A stretch of DNA of 64,000 nt, from positions 1 to 64,000 of the forward strand of contig JAWSUF010000011.1 in NCBI GenBank assembly GCA_033549365.1. Direction: 5' to 3'. This document shows positions 1 through 8,800 of the stretch, piece after piece. The position numbers and the translations under genes were made by a program. The DNA is from Acidobacteriota bacterium. GTDB lineage: Bacteria; Acidobacteriota; Aminicenantia; Aminicenantales; Saccharicenantaceae. The notes under the pieces were generated by a model, which saw only the letters and a list, made by a program, of their open reading frames with translations, searched no databases and was not told the DNA's origin. Positions within the stretch are counted from its first letter, which is position 1; each line of letters begins with the position of its first letter.

Positions 1-1
1 C

Positions 2-277
2 GATACATTCCCGGACATCACGGATGCGGCATTCAACCAAATCCGACAATATGGCCGCTCCAGCGCGGCGGTGACCATCCGCCTGCTAGAAACGATCGCC
101 GTGGTCGCGGGATTCACACATCGGCCGGAAGACCGCGCGGCGCTCTTACGGCACGCTGAAATGATCGCCCGGGGGGCTCGCGAGGGACTACCCGAAGCCG
201 AGGACCGCCGGGCGGTGGAAGAGTGCTGCCAGAAGGTAAGCCACTTGTGCAGCGAATCCGCAGGTTCTGGCCGCTGA
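2..277 (+). CDS. DUF2254 membrane protein, C-terminal fragment (runs off left edge)
   Basis: The frame is open from base 2 to a stop at 275-277, giving 91 residues with no start inside the window. The segment QIRQYGRSSAAVTIRLLET followed by a helix with RRAALLRHAEMI-like spacing matches what is known of the C-terminal cytosolic tail of DUF2254 predicted membrane proteins. The membrane part would lie upstream of the window. The last ~20 residues (CCQKVSHLCSESAGSGR) do not look like the usual end of the family, so the terminus may have been altered by the adjacent attC-like junction, 84 bp downstream. Function of the family is unknown. Confidence 0.6.
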   Translation, partial: DTFPDITDAAFNQIRQYGRSSAAVTIRLLETIAVVAGFTHRPEDRAALLRHAEMIARGAREGLPEAEDRRAVEECCQKVSHLCSESAGSGR

Positions 278-361
278 GACGCACGTACGCGCTGGCCGCA
301 AACTTTGCGGGGGCATGGGTCGGATGTTGGTCTGAGCACCTTGACGGTCAGCGAAGAGGCC

Positions 362-421
362 GCCGAACAACAGCATGCAGCGGACGGCGCTGCGCGCCGC
401 CTCTGATGCTGAGCGTTAGGC
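362..421 (+). other. attC-like integron recombination site 1
   Basis: Sixty bases bounded by GCCGAAC (362-368, one mismatch to the RYYYAAC consensus) and GTTAGGC (415-421, full match to GTTRRRY). Inside are the paired inner boxes AGCAT/ATGCT and a central hairpin GGCGC-TGC-GCGCC. About 48 of 60 positions match the second site at 9359-9418, with same length and orientation. Known attC sites have this bipartite imperfect-palindrome layout. Recombination would occur between G415 and T416. No integrase gene is in the window. Confidence 0.6.
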
Positions 422-489
422 CAACTTGATATACTCGAAGCCGTTGCGCGAATCGACCGGTTTACGATAGATTGAAGAGGTACCCAGTA

Positions 490-625
490 GGGAGGCCTTG
501 CGTATTCCGAGCGATTCCGGCCGGTCATTCCGACGGAAGCCGGCCACCCGTTCCGAGCGAAGGCGGCCACTTTTCGGTCGGAATCGGAATGGATGGCCGG
601 AATCGCTCGGAATACGCACCCTCCC
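490..625. mobile_element. Palindromic remnant resembling an IS21-family end (MITE-like)
   Basis: A perfect 24-bp inverted repeat lies at 499-522 and 595-618 (starting TGCGTATTCCGAGCGATT), extended by GGGAGG/CCTCCC at 490-495 and 620-625. Between them are further repeats of the type GGCCACCCGTTCCGAGCGA and GGCGGCCACTTTTCGG. Multiple short repeats of this flavour are typical of the terminal regions of IS21-family elements as I know them. No istA or istB coding sequence is present, so this is at most a non-autonomous remnant. A plain regulatory or structural palindrome is the alternative. Confidence 0.4.
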
Positions 626-741
626 TGTCAAGCCATATAAAAACCTTACCCAACGCCCTCTTGACACCCCGCGCCGGTGTGGGTAAATATAGCCTTAATG
701 CCATTCCCAGCCTAAAGGTGTTGGAAAAAACAACTTATAAT
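624..741 (+). repeat. Shared leader repeat, copy A (upstream of hsdM)
   Basis: Three blocks recur upstream of the cyclase-like gene at 9.5 kb: CCTGTCAAGCCATATA (624-639; identical at 9616-9631), a TTGACA...CCGCGCCGGTGTG...TAAA block (661-690; 9540-9568), and CAGCCTAAA-GTGTT followed by an A-rich stretch (from about 709; about 9700). The order of the first two blocks is reversed between copies. TGTCAAG (626-632) and CTTGACA (660-666) also form an inverted repeat in this copy. Confidence 0.55.
661..689 (+). promoter_or_regulatory. Sigma-70-type promoter for the hsd/abi operon
   Basis: TTGACA (661-666), 17-bp spacer, TAAATA (684-689). The near-identical element at 9540-9568 precedes the next gene after the second attC-like site. 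The transcript would carry a ~100-nt leader before hsdM. Confidence 0.55.
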
Positions 742-798
742 GATAGACAGCCCCAATGAGAACGCAGCCCTCATGAGCGAGAACGGAGAGCAAACTCA

Positions 799-2919
799 GT
801 GAACCATAGCGAGATCGGCAGCTTCCTCTGGGGCGTCGCGGACCTCATCCGCGACACCTTCAAGCGCGGCAAGTACCAGGATGTGATCCTGCCGCTCACG
901 GTGCTGCGTCGCCTGGACTGTGTGCTTGCGGACACGAAGGAAACCGTCCTCCAGCGCCAGGCGCAGCTCAGGGGCCGGGGGCTCGGGGACCTGAACGCCC
1001 AGCTCCGTCAAGTGTCGGGCTTCGCCTTCTACAACACCTCCCGCTACGACTTTAAGAAGCTTTTGGCCGACGCGCCGCACCTGGCCGCCAACCTGCGCAA
1101 CTACATCGCAGGCTTCAGCCCCAACATGCGCGAGGTGCTGGAGAAGTTCGATTTTGACAACACGATCAGCAAGCTCGACGAGGCCGGGCTCCTCTTCCAG
1201 GTGCTGGAGCGGTTCAAGAACGTCGATCTCCACCCGGACAAGATCGACAACCCGACCATGGGCACGATCTTCGAGGAGTTGATCCGGAAATTCAATGAAG
1301 CCTTGAACGAGAATCCGGGAGAGCACTTCACGCCGCGCGATGTGGTGCACCTGATGGTGGACCTGATGCTTGCGGGTGACGAGAAGAGTATCGACGCAGG
1401 AAAACCGATTCGCACCGTCTATGACCCCTGCTGCGGTTCCGGCGGCATGCTGATGATCACCAAGGAGCACATCACCGTCGGCTTGCGGAAGAACGGCGAT
1501 CTCATTCGGCCCGCGATCAACCCGGGCGCCGAGATCCACCTCTTCGGCCAGGAGGTCAACCCGGAGACGTGGGCGGTTTCAAAGTCGGACCTCTTCATGA
1601 AGGACCCGACGGGGCGGGACGCGGACAACATCGCCTTCGGGAGCACACTCTCCAACGACCGACATGCGGGCCGGAACTTCGACTACCTGATCGCCAATCC
1701 CCCCTACGGCAAGGACTGGAAGCGCGACGAGAACGCCGTGCGGGCCGAGCACGAACGCGGCGCCTCGGGACGCTTCGCCCCGGGCCTGCCGCGGATCAGC
1801 GACGGCCAGCTCCTGTTCCTGCTCCACATGCTGGCGCACGCCAAGGACCCCAGCGATGGCGGCTCGCGCATCGCCATCATCATGAACGGCTCGCCGCTCT
1901 TCACGGGCGATGCCGGCAGCGGCGAGAGCGAGATCCGCCGCTACATCCTGGAGAACGACCTGCTGGAGGCGCTGATCGCGCTCCCCGAACAGCTCTTCTA
2001 CAACACGGGCATCGCGACCTATGTATGGGTGGTCACGAACCGCAAGGCGCCGGCCCGCAAGGGCAAGGCGCAGCTCATCGACGCCACCTCGTTCTGGGTG
2101 CCGATGCGCAAGAGCCTCGGCGACAAGCGGCGCGAGATCCCGCTCGAGCGATCGCAGGACATCCTGAGGATCCTGTCCGACTTCCAGGACGGCGAGACGC
2201 GGAAGATCGCGAAGAACGGCAAAGAAGAAGACGTCGTCGTCAGCCGCATCTTCCCGACCACCCACTTCGGCTTCCGAAAGATCACTGTCGAGCGACCGCT
2301 GCGGCTCAACTTCCAGGCGAGCGCTGAGCGCATCGCCCGGCTGGAAGAGGAACGGGGCTTCCAGGCGCTGGCTCAGTCGAAGAAGAGGGGTGATGCGGGA
2401 GCGAAGGAACAGGCAGAAGGGCGAGCGCTGCAGGAGGTCATCCGCAAGCTGATACGCGCGCTGCCCGGCACGCTCGTCAAGAACAGCGACGAGTTCGAGC
2501 GCGTGCTCGATGCGGCCGCGAAGCAAGCCGGCGTCAAACTCCCGGCTCCCGTCCGCAAGGCGATTCTCTCCGCCCTTTCCGAGCGAGATGAGTCCGCCGC
2601 AATCTGCCGCGACCGGGACGGAAACCCCGAGCCTGATCCGGAGCTGCGAGACACCGAGAGCGTGCCGCTCGCCGAGAGTGTTGGAGCGTTCTTCGAGCGC
2701 GAGGTCCGGCCCCACGTCCAAGATGCCTGGATCGATGCTTCAAGGCGCGACTCCAAGGACGGTCAGGTCGGCCTTGTGGGCTACGAGATCAACTTCAACC
2801 GCTACTTCTACCGCTATACTCCGCCGCGCCCACTGGAGGAGATCGAGGGCGAGATCCGGAAGATCGAGCAGGACATCCTGCGGATGCTGGCCGATGTGAC
2901 CGGTGGGCCGGCCCGTTGA
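799..2919 (+). CDS. hsdM: Type I restriction-modification DNA methyltransferase subunit (HsdM)
   Basis: N6-adenine DNA methyltransferase subunit of a type I R-M complex (M2S1 methylase, R2M2S1 nuclease), 706 aa. The N-terminal HsdM helical domain (about residues 1-150) is followed by the Rossmann-fold methylase with the SAM-binding motif DPCCGSGG at residues 209-216 and the catalytic NPPYG at 300-304. The C-terminal ~200 residues, charged and partly helical, make it longer than the common ~500-aa HsdM. The start is GTG at 799 with GGAG about 11 bases upstream, overlapping the TGA of a tiny upstream ORF. It is the first gene of hsdM-abiEi-abiEii-hsdS-hsdR; the 55-bp gap after it contains the abiEi promoter/operator. 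Confidence 0.95.
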   Translation: MNHSEIGSFLWGVADLIRDTFKRGKYQDVILPLTVLRRLDCVLADTKETVLQRQAQLRGRGLGDLNAQLRQVSGFAFYNTSRYDFKKLLADAPHLAANLRNYIAGFSPNMREVLEKFDFDNTISKLDEAGLLFQVLERFKNVDLHPDKIDNPTMGTIFEELIRKFNEALNENPGEHFTPRDVVHLMVDLMLAGDEKSIDAGKPIRTVYDPCCGSGGMLMITKEHITVGLRKNGDLIRPAINPGAEIHLFGQEVNPETWAVSKSDLFMKDPTGRDADNIAFGSTLSNDRHAGRNFDYLIANPPYGKDWKRDENAVRAEHERGASGRFAPGLPRISDGQLLFLLHMLAHAKDPSDGGSRIAIIMNGSPLFTGDAGSGESEIRRYILENDLLEALIALPEQLFYNTGIATYVWVVTNRKAPARKGKAQLIDATSFWVPMRKSLGDKRREIPLERSQDILRILSDFQDGETRKIAKNGKEEDVVVSRIFPTTHFGFRKITVERPLRLNFQASAERIARLEEERGFQALAQSKKRGDAGAKEQAEGRALQEVIRKLIRALPGTLVKNSDEFERVLDAAAKQAGVKLPAPVRKAILSALSERDESAAICRDRDGNPEPDPELRDTESVPLAESVGAFFEREVRPHVQDAWIDASRRDSKDGQVGLVGYEINFNRYFYRYTPPRPLEEIEGEIRKIEQDILRMLADVTGGPAR

Positions 2920-2928
2920 TTGTGCAAA

Positions 2929-2968
2929 ATGTCGGCATTTGCATTTATATGCCGACATCTAGTATCAT
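2929..2968 (+). promoter_or_regulatory. Operator/promoter of the AbiE toxin-antitoxin pair
   Basis: A perfect 10-bp inverted repeat, ATGTCGGCAT (2929-2938) and ATGCCGACAT (2949-2958), separated by 10 bp, lies directly upstream of abiEi. It overlaps a promoter with TTGCAT (2939-2944), 18-bp spacer and TATCAT (2963-2968). AbiEi antitoxins are known to bind inverted repeats in their own promoter, so this is the expected autoregulatory operator. The predicted transcription start falls on or next to the ATG at 2975, with no ribosome-binding site, suggesting a leaderless message. Confidence 0.6.
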
Positions 2969-2974
2969 TCCGAT

Positions 2975-3583
2975 ATGGACAAGTCGCACCTGACCAAGGC
3001 ACGCCTTGACGCCGGAGGCGTCGGAGCCTTTTTCCGGCCGCGCGACGTTCTGCCGCTTGGGGTGTCGTTCCGACAGCTCCAGCGGCTTGTCGCCGAGGGC
3101 ACGGTCGAAAAACTCGGGGGCGGTGTCTATCGGCTGTCCGAGGTCGAACCGAACGAGTTCGAGACCATCGCCATGGTGGCCTCCGCCGCGCCGCACGCCA
3201 TCGTCTGCCTGCTCTCCGCCCTGCGCATCCACGAAATCGGCACCCAGTCACCGCACCAGGTGTGGCTGGCGATCGACCGTAAGGCCCGCATCCCGAGGCG
3301 TCTCCCGGCCAAGGTCCGCATCGTCCGCTTCTCCGGACGGATGTTGACCTACGGCGTTGTCACGCAGTCCATGCAGGGCGTTGAAGTCCGCCTTACCAAT
3401 CCTGCCCGCACCGTCGTCGACTGCTTCCGTTACCGGAACAAGATCGGTCTCGACGTCGCCATGGAGGCGATCCGCGATGCTGTGCGCTCGCGAAAGGCCA
3501 TGATCAGCGAGATCGACCGCGCCGCCGAGGTCTGCCGCATAAGGACGGTCATCGGACCCTACCTGGAGGCGCTGTCGGCATGA
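2975..3583 (+). CDS. abiEi: AbiEi-family type IV antitoxin
   Basis: 202-aa antitoxin of an AbiE-type (type IV) toxin-antitoxin system; it represses its own operon and counteracts the AbiEii nucleotidyltransferase without binding it. The N-terminal ~55 residues form a winged helix-turn-helix (RPRDVLPLGVSFRQLQRLV, then KLGGGVYRL), followed by the C-terminal antitoxin domain with LLSALRIHEIGTQSP and the LTNPARTVVDCFRYR segment typical of the family. The ATG at 2975 follows an inverted-repeat operator. Its stop overlaps the start of abiEii by four bases (ATGA), so the two are translationally coupled. The location inside a type I R-M operon is unusual. Confidence 0.88.
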   Translation: MDKSHLTKARLDAGGVGAFFRPRDVLPLGVSFRQLQRLVAEGTVEKLGGGVYRLSEVEPNEFETIAMVASAAPHAIVCLLSALRIHEIGTQSPHQVWLAIDRKARIPRRLPAKVRIVRFSGRMLTYGVVTQSMQGVEVRLTNPARTVVDCFRYRNKIGLDVAMEAIRDAVRSRKAMISEIDRAAEVCRIRTVIGPYLEALSA

Positions 3584-4494
3584 GCGGGCGGGAGACCGAC
3601 GGCCGGGCGGAATCGATTCGGCAACGGCTGCGGAACGAGCTTCGCGCCCGTGGTGAGGACGTGATGTTCGGGCTGCTGCGCTACGCGGTCGAGCGATTCC
3701 TCTATCGGCTCGGCCGCTCGAAACACCGTGAGCGTTTCGTGCTGAAGGGCGCAACGCTCTTCGCGATCTGGGGCACGGCCTACCGGCCGACTCGCGATGT
3801 CGACTTCACGGGATACGGCAGCTCGGATCCCGAGGATGTGATCGTCGCCTTCCGCGAGATCTGCAACACACCGGACGCCGTTGATCAGCTCGTCTTCGAC
3901 ACGGACACGATCACGGCGGAACCGATCCGCGACGGCTCCGAGTACGACGGCCTTCGCATCCGGATCAAAGCCCGGCTGGGAGAATCCAACATCCCGATGC
4001 AAGTGGACGTCGGCTTCGGCAACGCAATCGTCCCCGGCCCGGAAGAAAAGGAGTACCGAACGATCCTGGGGGATCCGCCGCCGCGGATCCTGGCCTACCC
4101 GCCCGAGTCCGTCGTGGCCGAGAAGCTGCACGCGATGGTGATGCTGGGTGAGCGGAACAGCCGCTACAAGGACTTCTACGACGTCCACGCGATGGCCGTG
4201 GCTTTCCGCTTCGAGCGGACCACGCTCGTTCAGGCGGTGAGGGCGACTTTCGAGCGCAGAAGCACGGCGGTGGAGGCGGCGCTGCCTGGAGCGCTATCGG
4301 CTCGCTTCTATGCCGATGAAACTCGCGCTGCACAGTGGCGGGCGTACGTGGACCGCAATCAACTAACCGATGCGCCCGCGGATTTCGACAGGGTTGGCGA
4401 GAGGATTACCGCTTTCCTGCAACCGATCTGGGCCGACCTCGGCGCCGGGCGTACGACGCCCGGTGACTGGCAGAATGGAGGGCCGTGGCGATGA
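3580..4494 (+). CDS. abiEii: AbiEii/AbiGii-family nucleotidyltransferase toxin
   Basis: 304-aa toxin of the DNA polymerase beta-type nucleotidyltransferase superfamily. Visible family motifs are VLKGATLFAIW and the catalytic DVD at residues 73-75 (RPTRDVDF), then the C-terminal EKLHAMVMLGERNSRYKDFYD segment that carries conserved Lys and Asp residues. Family members are reported to be GTP-dependent or to add nucleotides to tRNA; the substrate of this one cannot be read from sequence. It overlaps abiEi by four bases and hsdS by ten, so expression is tied to both. The pair may stabilise the R-M cassette by addiction or act as a second abortive-infection layer; both are inference. Confidence 0.9.
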   Translation: MSGRETDGRAESIRQRLRNELRARGEDVMFGLLRYAVERFLYRLGRSKHRERFVLKGATLFAIWGTAYRPTRDVDFTGYGSSDPEDVIVAFREICNTPDAVDQLVFDTDTITAEPIRDGSEYDGLRIRIKARLGESNIPMQVDVGFGNAIVPGPEEKEYRTILGDPPPRILAYPPESVVAEKLHAMVMLGERNSRYKDFYDVHAMAVAFRFERTTLVQAVRATFERRSTAVEAALPGALSARFYADETRAAQWRAYVDRNQLTDAPADFDRVGERITAFLQPIWADLGAGRTTPGDWQNGGPWR

Positions 4495-5810
4495 AGGCAT
4501 TCCGGCGGTTCAAGCCGTACCCGGCTTACAAGGACTCCGGCGTCGAGTGGCTGGGCAAGATTCCGGCGCATTGGGAGGTGAAGCGGCTGAAGCGCGTGTT
4601 CCGCGTCGTCAATGGTTCGACCCCATCCAGCGCGGCGCCAGCCTGCTGGGATGGCGAAATACCTTGGGTCACGCCGGAAGACCTTGGAGACTTGAAGGGT
4701 ATGACGATCACATCGACGAGACGAACCATCACGGAATCGGGCTACTGGAGTTGCGGTACTACGCTCGTTCCATCGGGATCGCTAGTGCTTTCCACACGCG
4801 CACCTATCGGGCACCTCGCAATGGCGGGGGTTGACCTTTGTACGAATCAAGGTTGCCGTAGCTTGGTTTTCCGCGACGCAGACTCACGCGAGTTCTTCTA
4901 CTACGAGCTACTCGCCGCGAGGCCTGAACTTGAGTCGTTCGGCCAAGGCAGTACGTTCCGAGAGCTAGCAAAGGGGATGCTTGAGGACCTAGAGATCTCC
5001 ATCGCTCCAGAACCCGAGCAACGTACCATCGCTGCCTTCCTCGACCGGGAGACGGCGCGGATCGATGCGCTGGTAGCGAAGAAAGAGCGGCTGATCGAGC
5101 TGCTCCAGGAGAAGCGTACCGCCCTCATCACCCGCACCGTCACCAAGGGCCTCTACCCGACCGTCCCCATGAAGGATTCCGGCGTTGAGTGGCTGGGGGA
5201 GATTCCGGCGCATTGGGAGGTGAAGCGAATTAAGGCTGTCGCCCGGCTTCATACCGGAGGAACACCGGCCGGTGTTCATGACGAGGCGTTCGACCAAGAA
5301 GGCGTACCTTGGGTAAAGCCCGATCATCTTAGAGGTGACTGCGGGATATCAATCCCAGATCGTCACCTCTCAACAAAAGCGGCAATGAGTGTAGGACCAG
5401 TACGGGCAGGCAGCGTCCTAGTATGTGGAATTGGGACAGTCGGAAAGGTTGGACATGCGCCTGTTGAGGTATGTACGAATCAGCAGATCAATGCGATCTC
5501 ATTCGACTCTAACGTCATCGATCGTTACGGTCATTTTATTACCTTTTGCCTTCAGCAGGAGTTTTCTCGGCGCGCCAATAAGGTCACCATCCCCATCTGC
5601 AACAAGTCCGAAATGGGCGAAGCACTACTTTGCATTCCTCCGTTGGATGAACAACGCACCATCGCTGCCTTTCTCGACCGGGAGACGGCGCGCATCGACG
5701 CCCTCGTCGCCAAGGTCCGCGAGGCCGTTGACCGCCTCAAGGAACTCCGTACTGCCGTCATCTCCGCCGCGGTGACGGGCAAAATTGACGTGAGGGAGGA
5801 GGTCGCATGA
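4485..5810 (+). CDS. hsdS: Type I restriction-modification specificity subunit (HsdS)
   Basis: 441-aa DNA-recognition subunit with the two-fold layout of HsdS: TRD1 (about 20-190), a conserved coiled helix, TRD2 (about 235-405), and a second helix. Each half opens with DSGVEWLG-IPAHWEVKR and closes with TIAAFLDRETARIDALVAK. The conserved parts are GC-rich while both TRDs, especially TRD2 (about 5230-5630), are richer in A/T, as expected if target domains are exchanged by recombination. The ATG at 4485 lies within the end of abiEii (10-nt overlap) and starts MAMKAFRRFKPYPAYKDSGV; the stop overlaps hsdR by four bases. The recognition sequence cannot be predicted by eye. Confidence 0.93.
   Translation: MAMKAFRRFKPYPAYKDSGVEWLGKIPAHWEVKRLKRVFRVVNGSTPSSAAPACWDGEIPWVTPEDLGDLKGMTITSTRRTITESGYWSCGTTLVPSGSLVLSTRAPIGHLAMAGVDLCTNQGCRSLVFRDADSREFFYYELLAARPELESFGQGSTFRELAKGMLEDLEISIAPEPEQRTIAAFLDRETARIDALVAKKERLIELLQEKRTALITRTVTKGLYPTVPMKDSGVEWLGEIPAHWEVKRIKAVARLHTGGTPAGVHDEAFDQEGVPWVKPDHLRGDCGISIPDRHLSTKAAMSVGPVRAGSVLVCGIGTVGKVGHAPVEVCTNQQINAISFDSNVIDRYGHFITFCLQQEFSRRANKVTIPICNKSEMGEALLCIPPLDEQRTIAAFLDRETARIDALVAKVREAVDRLKELRTAVISAAVTGKIDVREEVA
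4530..4585 (+). repeat. Direct repeat pair 1 in hsdS (partner 5172-5227)
   Basis: A 56-bp segment encoding KDSGVEWLG-IPAHWEVKR recurs at 5172-5227 with only a few mismatches. It precedes each target-recognition domain and could mediate domain exchange or loss by homologous recombination. Confidence 0.8.
5016..5081 (+). repeat. Direct repeat pair 2 in hsdS (partner 5649-5714)
   Basis: A 66-bp segment encoding EQRTIAAFLDRETARIDALV recurs at 5649-5714. It follows each target-recognition domain, so every TRD is bracketed by one copy of repeat 1 and one of repeat 2. Confidence 0.8.
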
Positions 5811-8800
5811 GTCCCGAGATCTCCGAGCGCTCCTTCGAGGAAACGATCGAGTGTGCGCTGCTCCGGTACGGCCCGGACGCCTGTGCAAACGATGCGAGCG
5901 CCGTACGCGAGACGTCGCCGCCCTACGGCGACGCGCCGCCCGGCGGCTACCGAAGGCGCACGCCGGAGGACTACGACCGCACGCTCTGCCTCCTTCCTCG
6001 CGACGCGGTGGACTTCGTGCTCGCCACGCAGCCGAAGGAATGGAAGAAGCTCGAGCAGCACCACGGCGCGGCGGTCCGCGAGCAGTTCCTGCGGCGCCTC
6101 GCCGCCGAGATCGAGCGGCGCGGGGTGCTCGACGTGCTGCGCAACGGCCTCAAGGACTCGGGCTGCAAGTTTCGGCTCGCCTACTTCCGGCCCGCAAGCG
6201 GACTCAACGAGGAGACGCGGCGGCTGCACGCGGCGAACCTCTTCGCCGTTGTGCGCCAGCTCCACTACAGCACCAAGAACGAGAAGAGCCTCGACCTGAT
6301 TCTCTTCCTGAACGGCATCCCCATCTTCACCGCCGAGCTCAAGAACCCGCTCACCGGGCAGGACGTCGAAGATGCAATCCGCCAGTACAAGACCGACCGG
6401 GACCCGCGCGAGCCGCTCCTCACCTACGGCCGCTGCCTGGCGCATTTCGCCGTGGATCCGGACCTGGTCTACGTCACCACCCATCTCGCAGGGCCCAGGA
6501 CGCGTTTCCTCCCGTTCAACCAGGGCAAGTTCGGCGGCGCCGGCAACCCGCCCGTGCCGCCCACGCGGCAGGGCTACGCCACCGGGTACCTGTGGGAGGA
6601 GACCTGGGCGCGGGACAGCGTGCTCGACCTGGTGCGGCAGTTCATCCACGAGGTCGAGGAGGAGGACGAGAAGGGGCGCAAGACGGGGCGACGCTTCCTT
6701 ATCTTTCCGCGCTACCAGCAGCTCGACTGCGTGCGCAAGCTGGTCGCAGACGCGGGCATGAAGGGCGTGGGCCGTCCCTACCTGATCCAGCACTCGGCCG
6801 GCAGCGGCAAGAGCTTCACGATCGCCTGGCTCGCCCACCGGCTTTCGACGCTCCACGACGTGGGAGACCGTCGGATCTTCGACTCAATCGTTGTCATCAC
6901 CGACCGGCGCGTGCTCGACCGCCAACTCCAGACCACGATGCGGCAGTTCGAGCAGACTCTCGGCGTGGTGGAGAACATCGACACCACATCGCGCCAGTTG
7001 AAGGAGGCGCTCGAGTCGGGCAAGACGATCATCGTCACGACGCTCCAGAAGTTCCCCGTGATCGCCAAGGAAATCGGCGAGCTGCCCGGCAAGCGTTTCG
7101 CCCTGATCGTGGACGAGGCGCATTCCTCGCAGTCGGGCGAGAGCACCAAGAGCCTCAAGGCCGTGCTCAGCGCCGGGTCGCTCGAAGCGGCGGAGGCGGA
7201 GGAGGCCGGTGCGGCCACGCCCGAGGAGGAACTCGAGAGCACGATCCTCGCCGAGATGGAGAAACGCGGGCGGTTGCCCAACCTCTCGACCTTCGCCTTC
7301 ACTGCCACCCCGAAACCGAAGACGTTCGAACTCTTCGGCACGAAGCGCCCCGACGGGAAGTTCGCGTCCTTCCACCTCTACAGCATGCGCCAGGCGATCG
7401 AGGAGGGCTTCATCCTCGACGTGCTGGCGAACTACACAACGTACAAGGCCTATTGGCGGCTTTTGAAGAAGGTCGAGGACGACCCGCGATACGACAAGCG
7501 CAAGGCCGAGTACCTGCTCAAGTCCTTTGTCGAGCTGCACCCGCACGCCATCGGCGAGAAGGTAAAGATCTGCGTCGAGCACTTCGCGGCGCAGGTGCAG
7601 GGCGAGATCGGAGGCAAGGCGAAGGCGATGATCGTCACCCGCTCACGCCTGCACGCGGTTCGCTACAAGCTGGGGGTGGACAAGTACCTGACAGAGTGCG
7701 GCTATCCGTTCAAGGCGCTGGTTGCGTTCTCAGGTACCGTCCAGGACGGCGGGCGGTCCTACACCGAGTCCGGGATGAACGGCTTCCCCGAGGCACAGAC
7801 CGCGAAGACCTTCGAGCGCCCCGATTTTCGCTTCCTGATCGTCGCCAACAAGTTCCAGACCGGCTTCGACCAGCCGCTGCTCCACACGATGTACGTGGAC
7901 AAGAAGCTCGGCGGCGTGAACGCCGTGCAGACGCTCTCGCGGCTCAACCGCACGCATCCGGAGAAGAAGGGCACGATGGTGATCGACTTCGCCAACGAGT
8001 CGGATGAGATCAAGGCGGCCTTTGAGCCCTACTACGAAACGACTCTGCTTTCCGAAGCGACCGACCCTAACCTGCTTTACGAGATCCAGACCCGCCTCGC
8101 CGCATTCCCGGTCTATGCCGACGCCGACGTTGAGGCCTTCGCCAGGGTCTACTTCGACCCCAAGGCGACGCAGGACCGGCTCTACGCCGTGCTCGCGCCG
8201 GTGGTCGAGCGCTTCGCGGCTCTCTCCGAGCAGGAGCAGCAGGACTTCCGAGGCCAGCTCACCGACTACGTGCGGCTCTACGCCTTCCTCGCCCAAGTCC
8301 TGACCTTCGCCGATGCCGACCTCGAGAAGCTTTACGTCTTCGCGCGGCACCTGCGCCGCCTCCTCCCCGCCGATCGCGAGGAACTGCCGCGTGAGGTGCA
8401 GCAGAACATCGACATGGAGTCCTACCGGATCCAGCAGACCGGCAGCGGCAGGATTGCACTTGAGCGCAGGCCCGGCGTGCTCGAACCCGTCAGCACCAAG
8501 CTGGGCCACGGCGTGACGCCGGAGGAGCTGGAGGAGCTCTCCCGCATCATCGCCGATCTGAACGAGCGTTTCGGCCTGAATCTCGGTCCCGAGCACCGCG
8601 TTACGCTCGGCCAGATGATGGAGAAGCTCGACGACGATGCGGCGCTTGATGCCGCGGCGCGTGCCAACACACGCGAGAACGTACGCCTCACCTTCGACCG
8701 GAAGGTCGAGCACGTGATCCAGGAGATCGTGGACTCGAACTTCGAGCTCTACAAGCGCATCACCGACGACCGCGCCTTCGGCGAGGTGATCAAGAACTTC

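Larger units (their letters stand above)
422..798. other. Gene-free stretch between attC site 1 and hsdM
   Basis: This 377-base interval contains no convincing gene. It holds the palindrome at 490-625, the repeat blocks shared with the 9.5-kb region (624-639, 661-690, about 709-741), a strong promoter (661-690), a second -10-like TATAAT at 736-741, and a 20-codon ORF (740-802) whose stop TGA overlaps the GTG start of hsdM. That short ORF has no clear ribosome site; it could couple translation into hsdM but may be chance. Confidence 0.5.
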
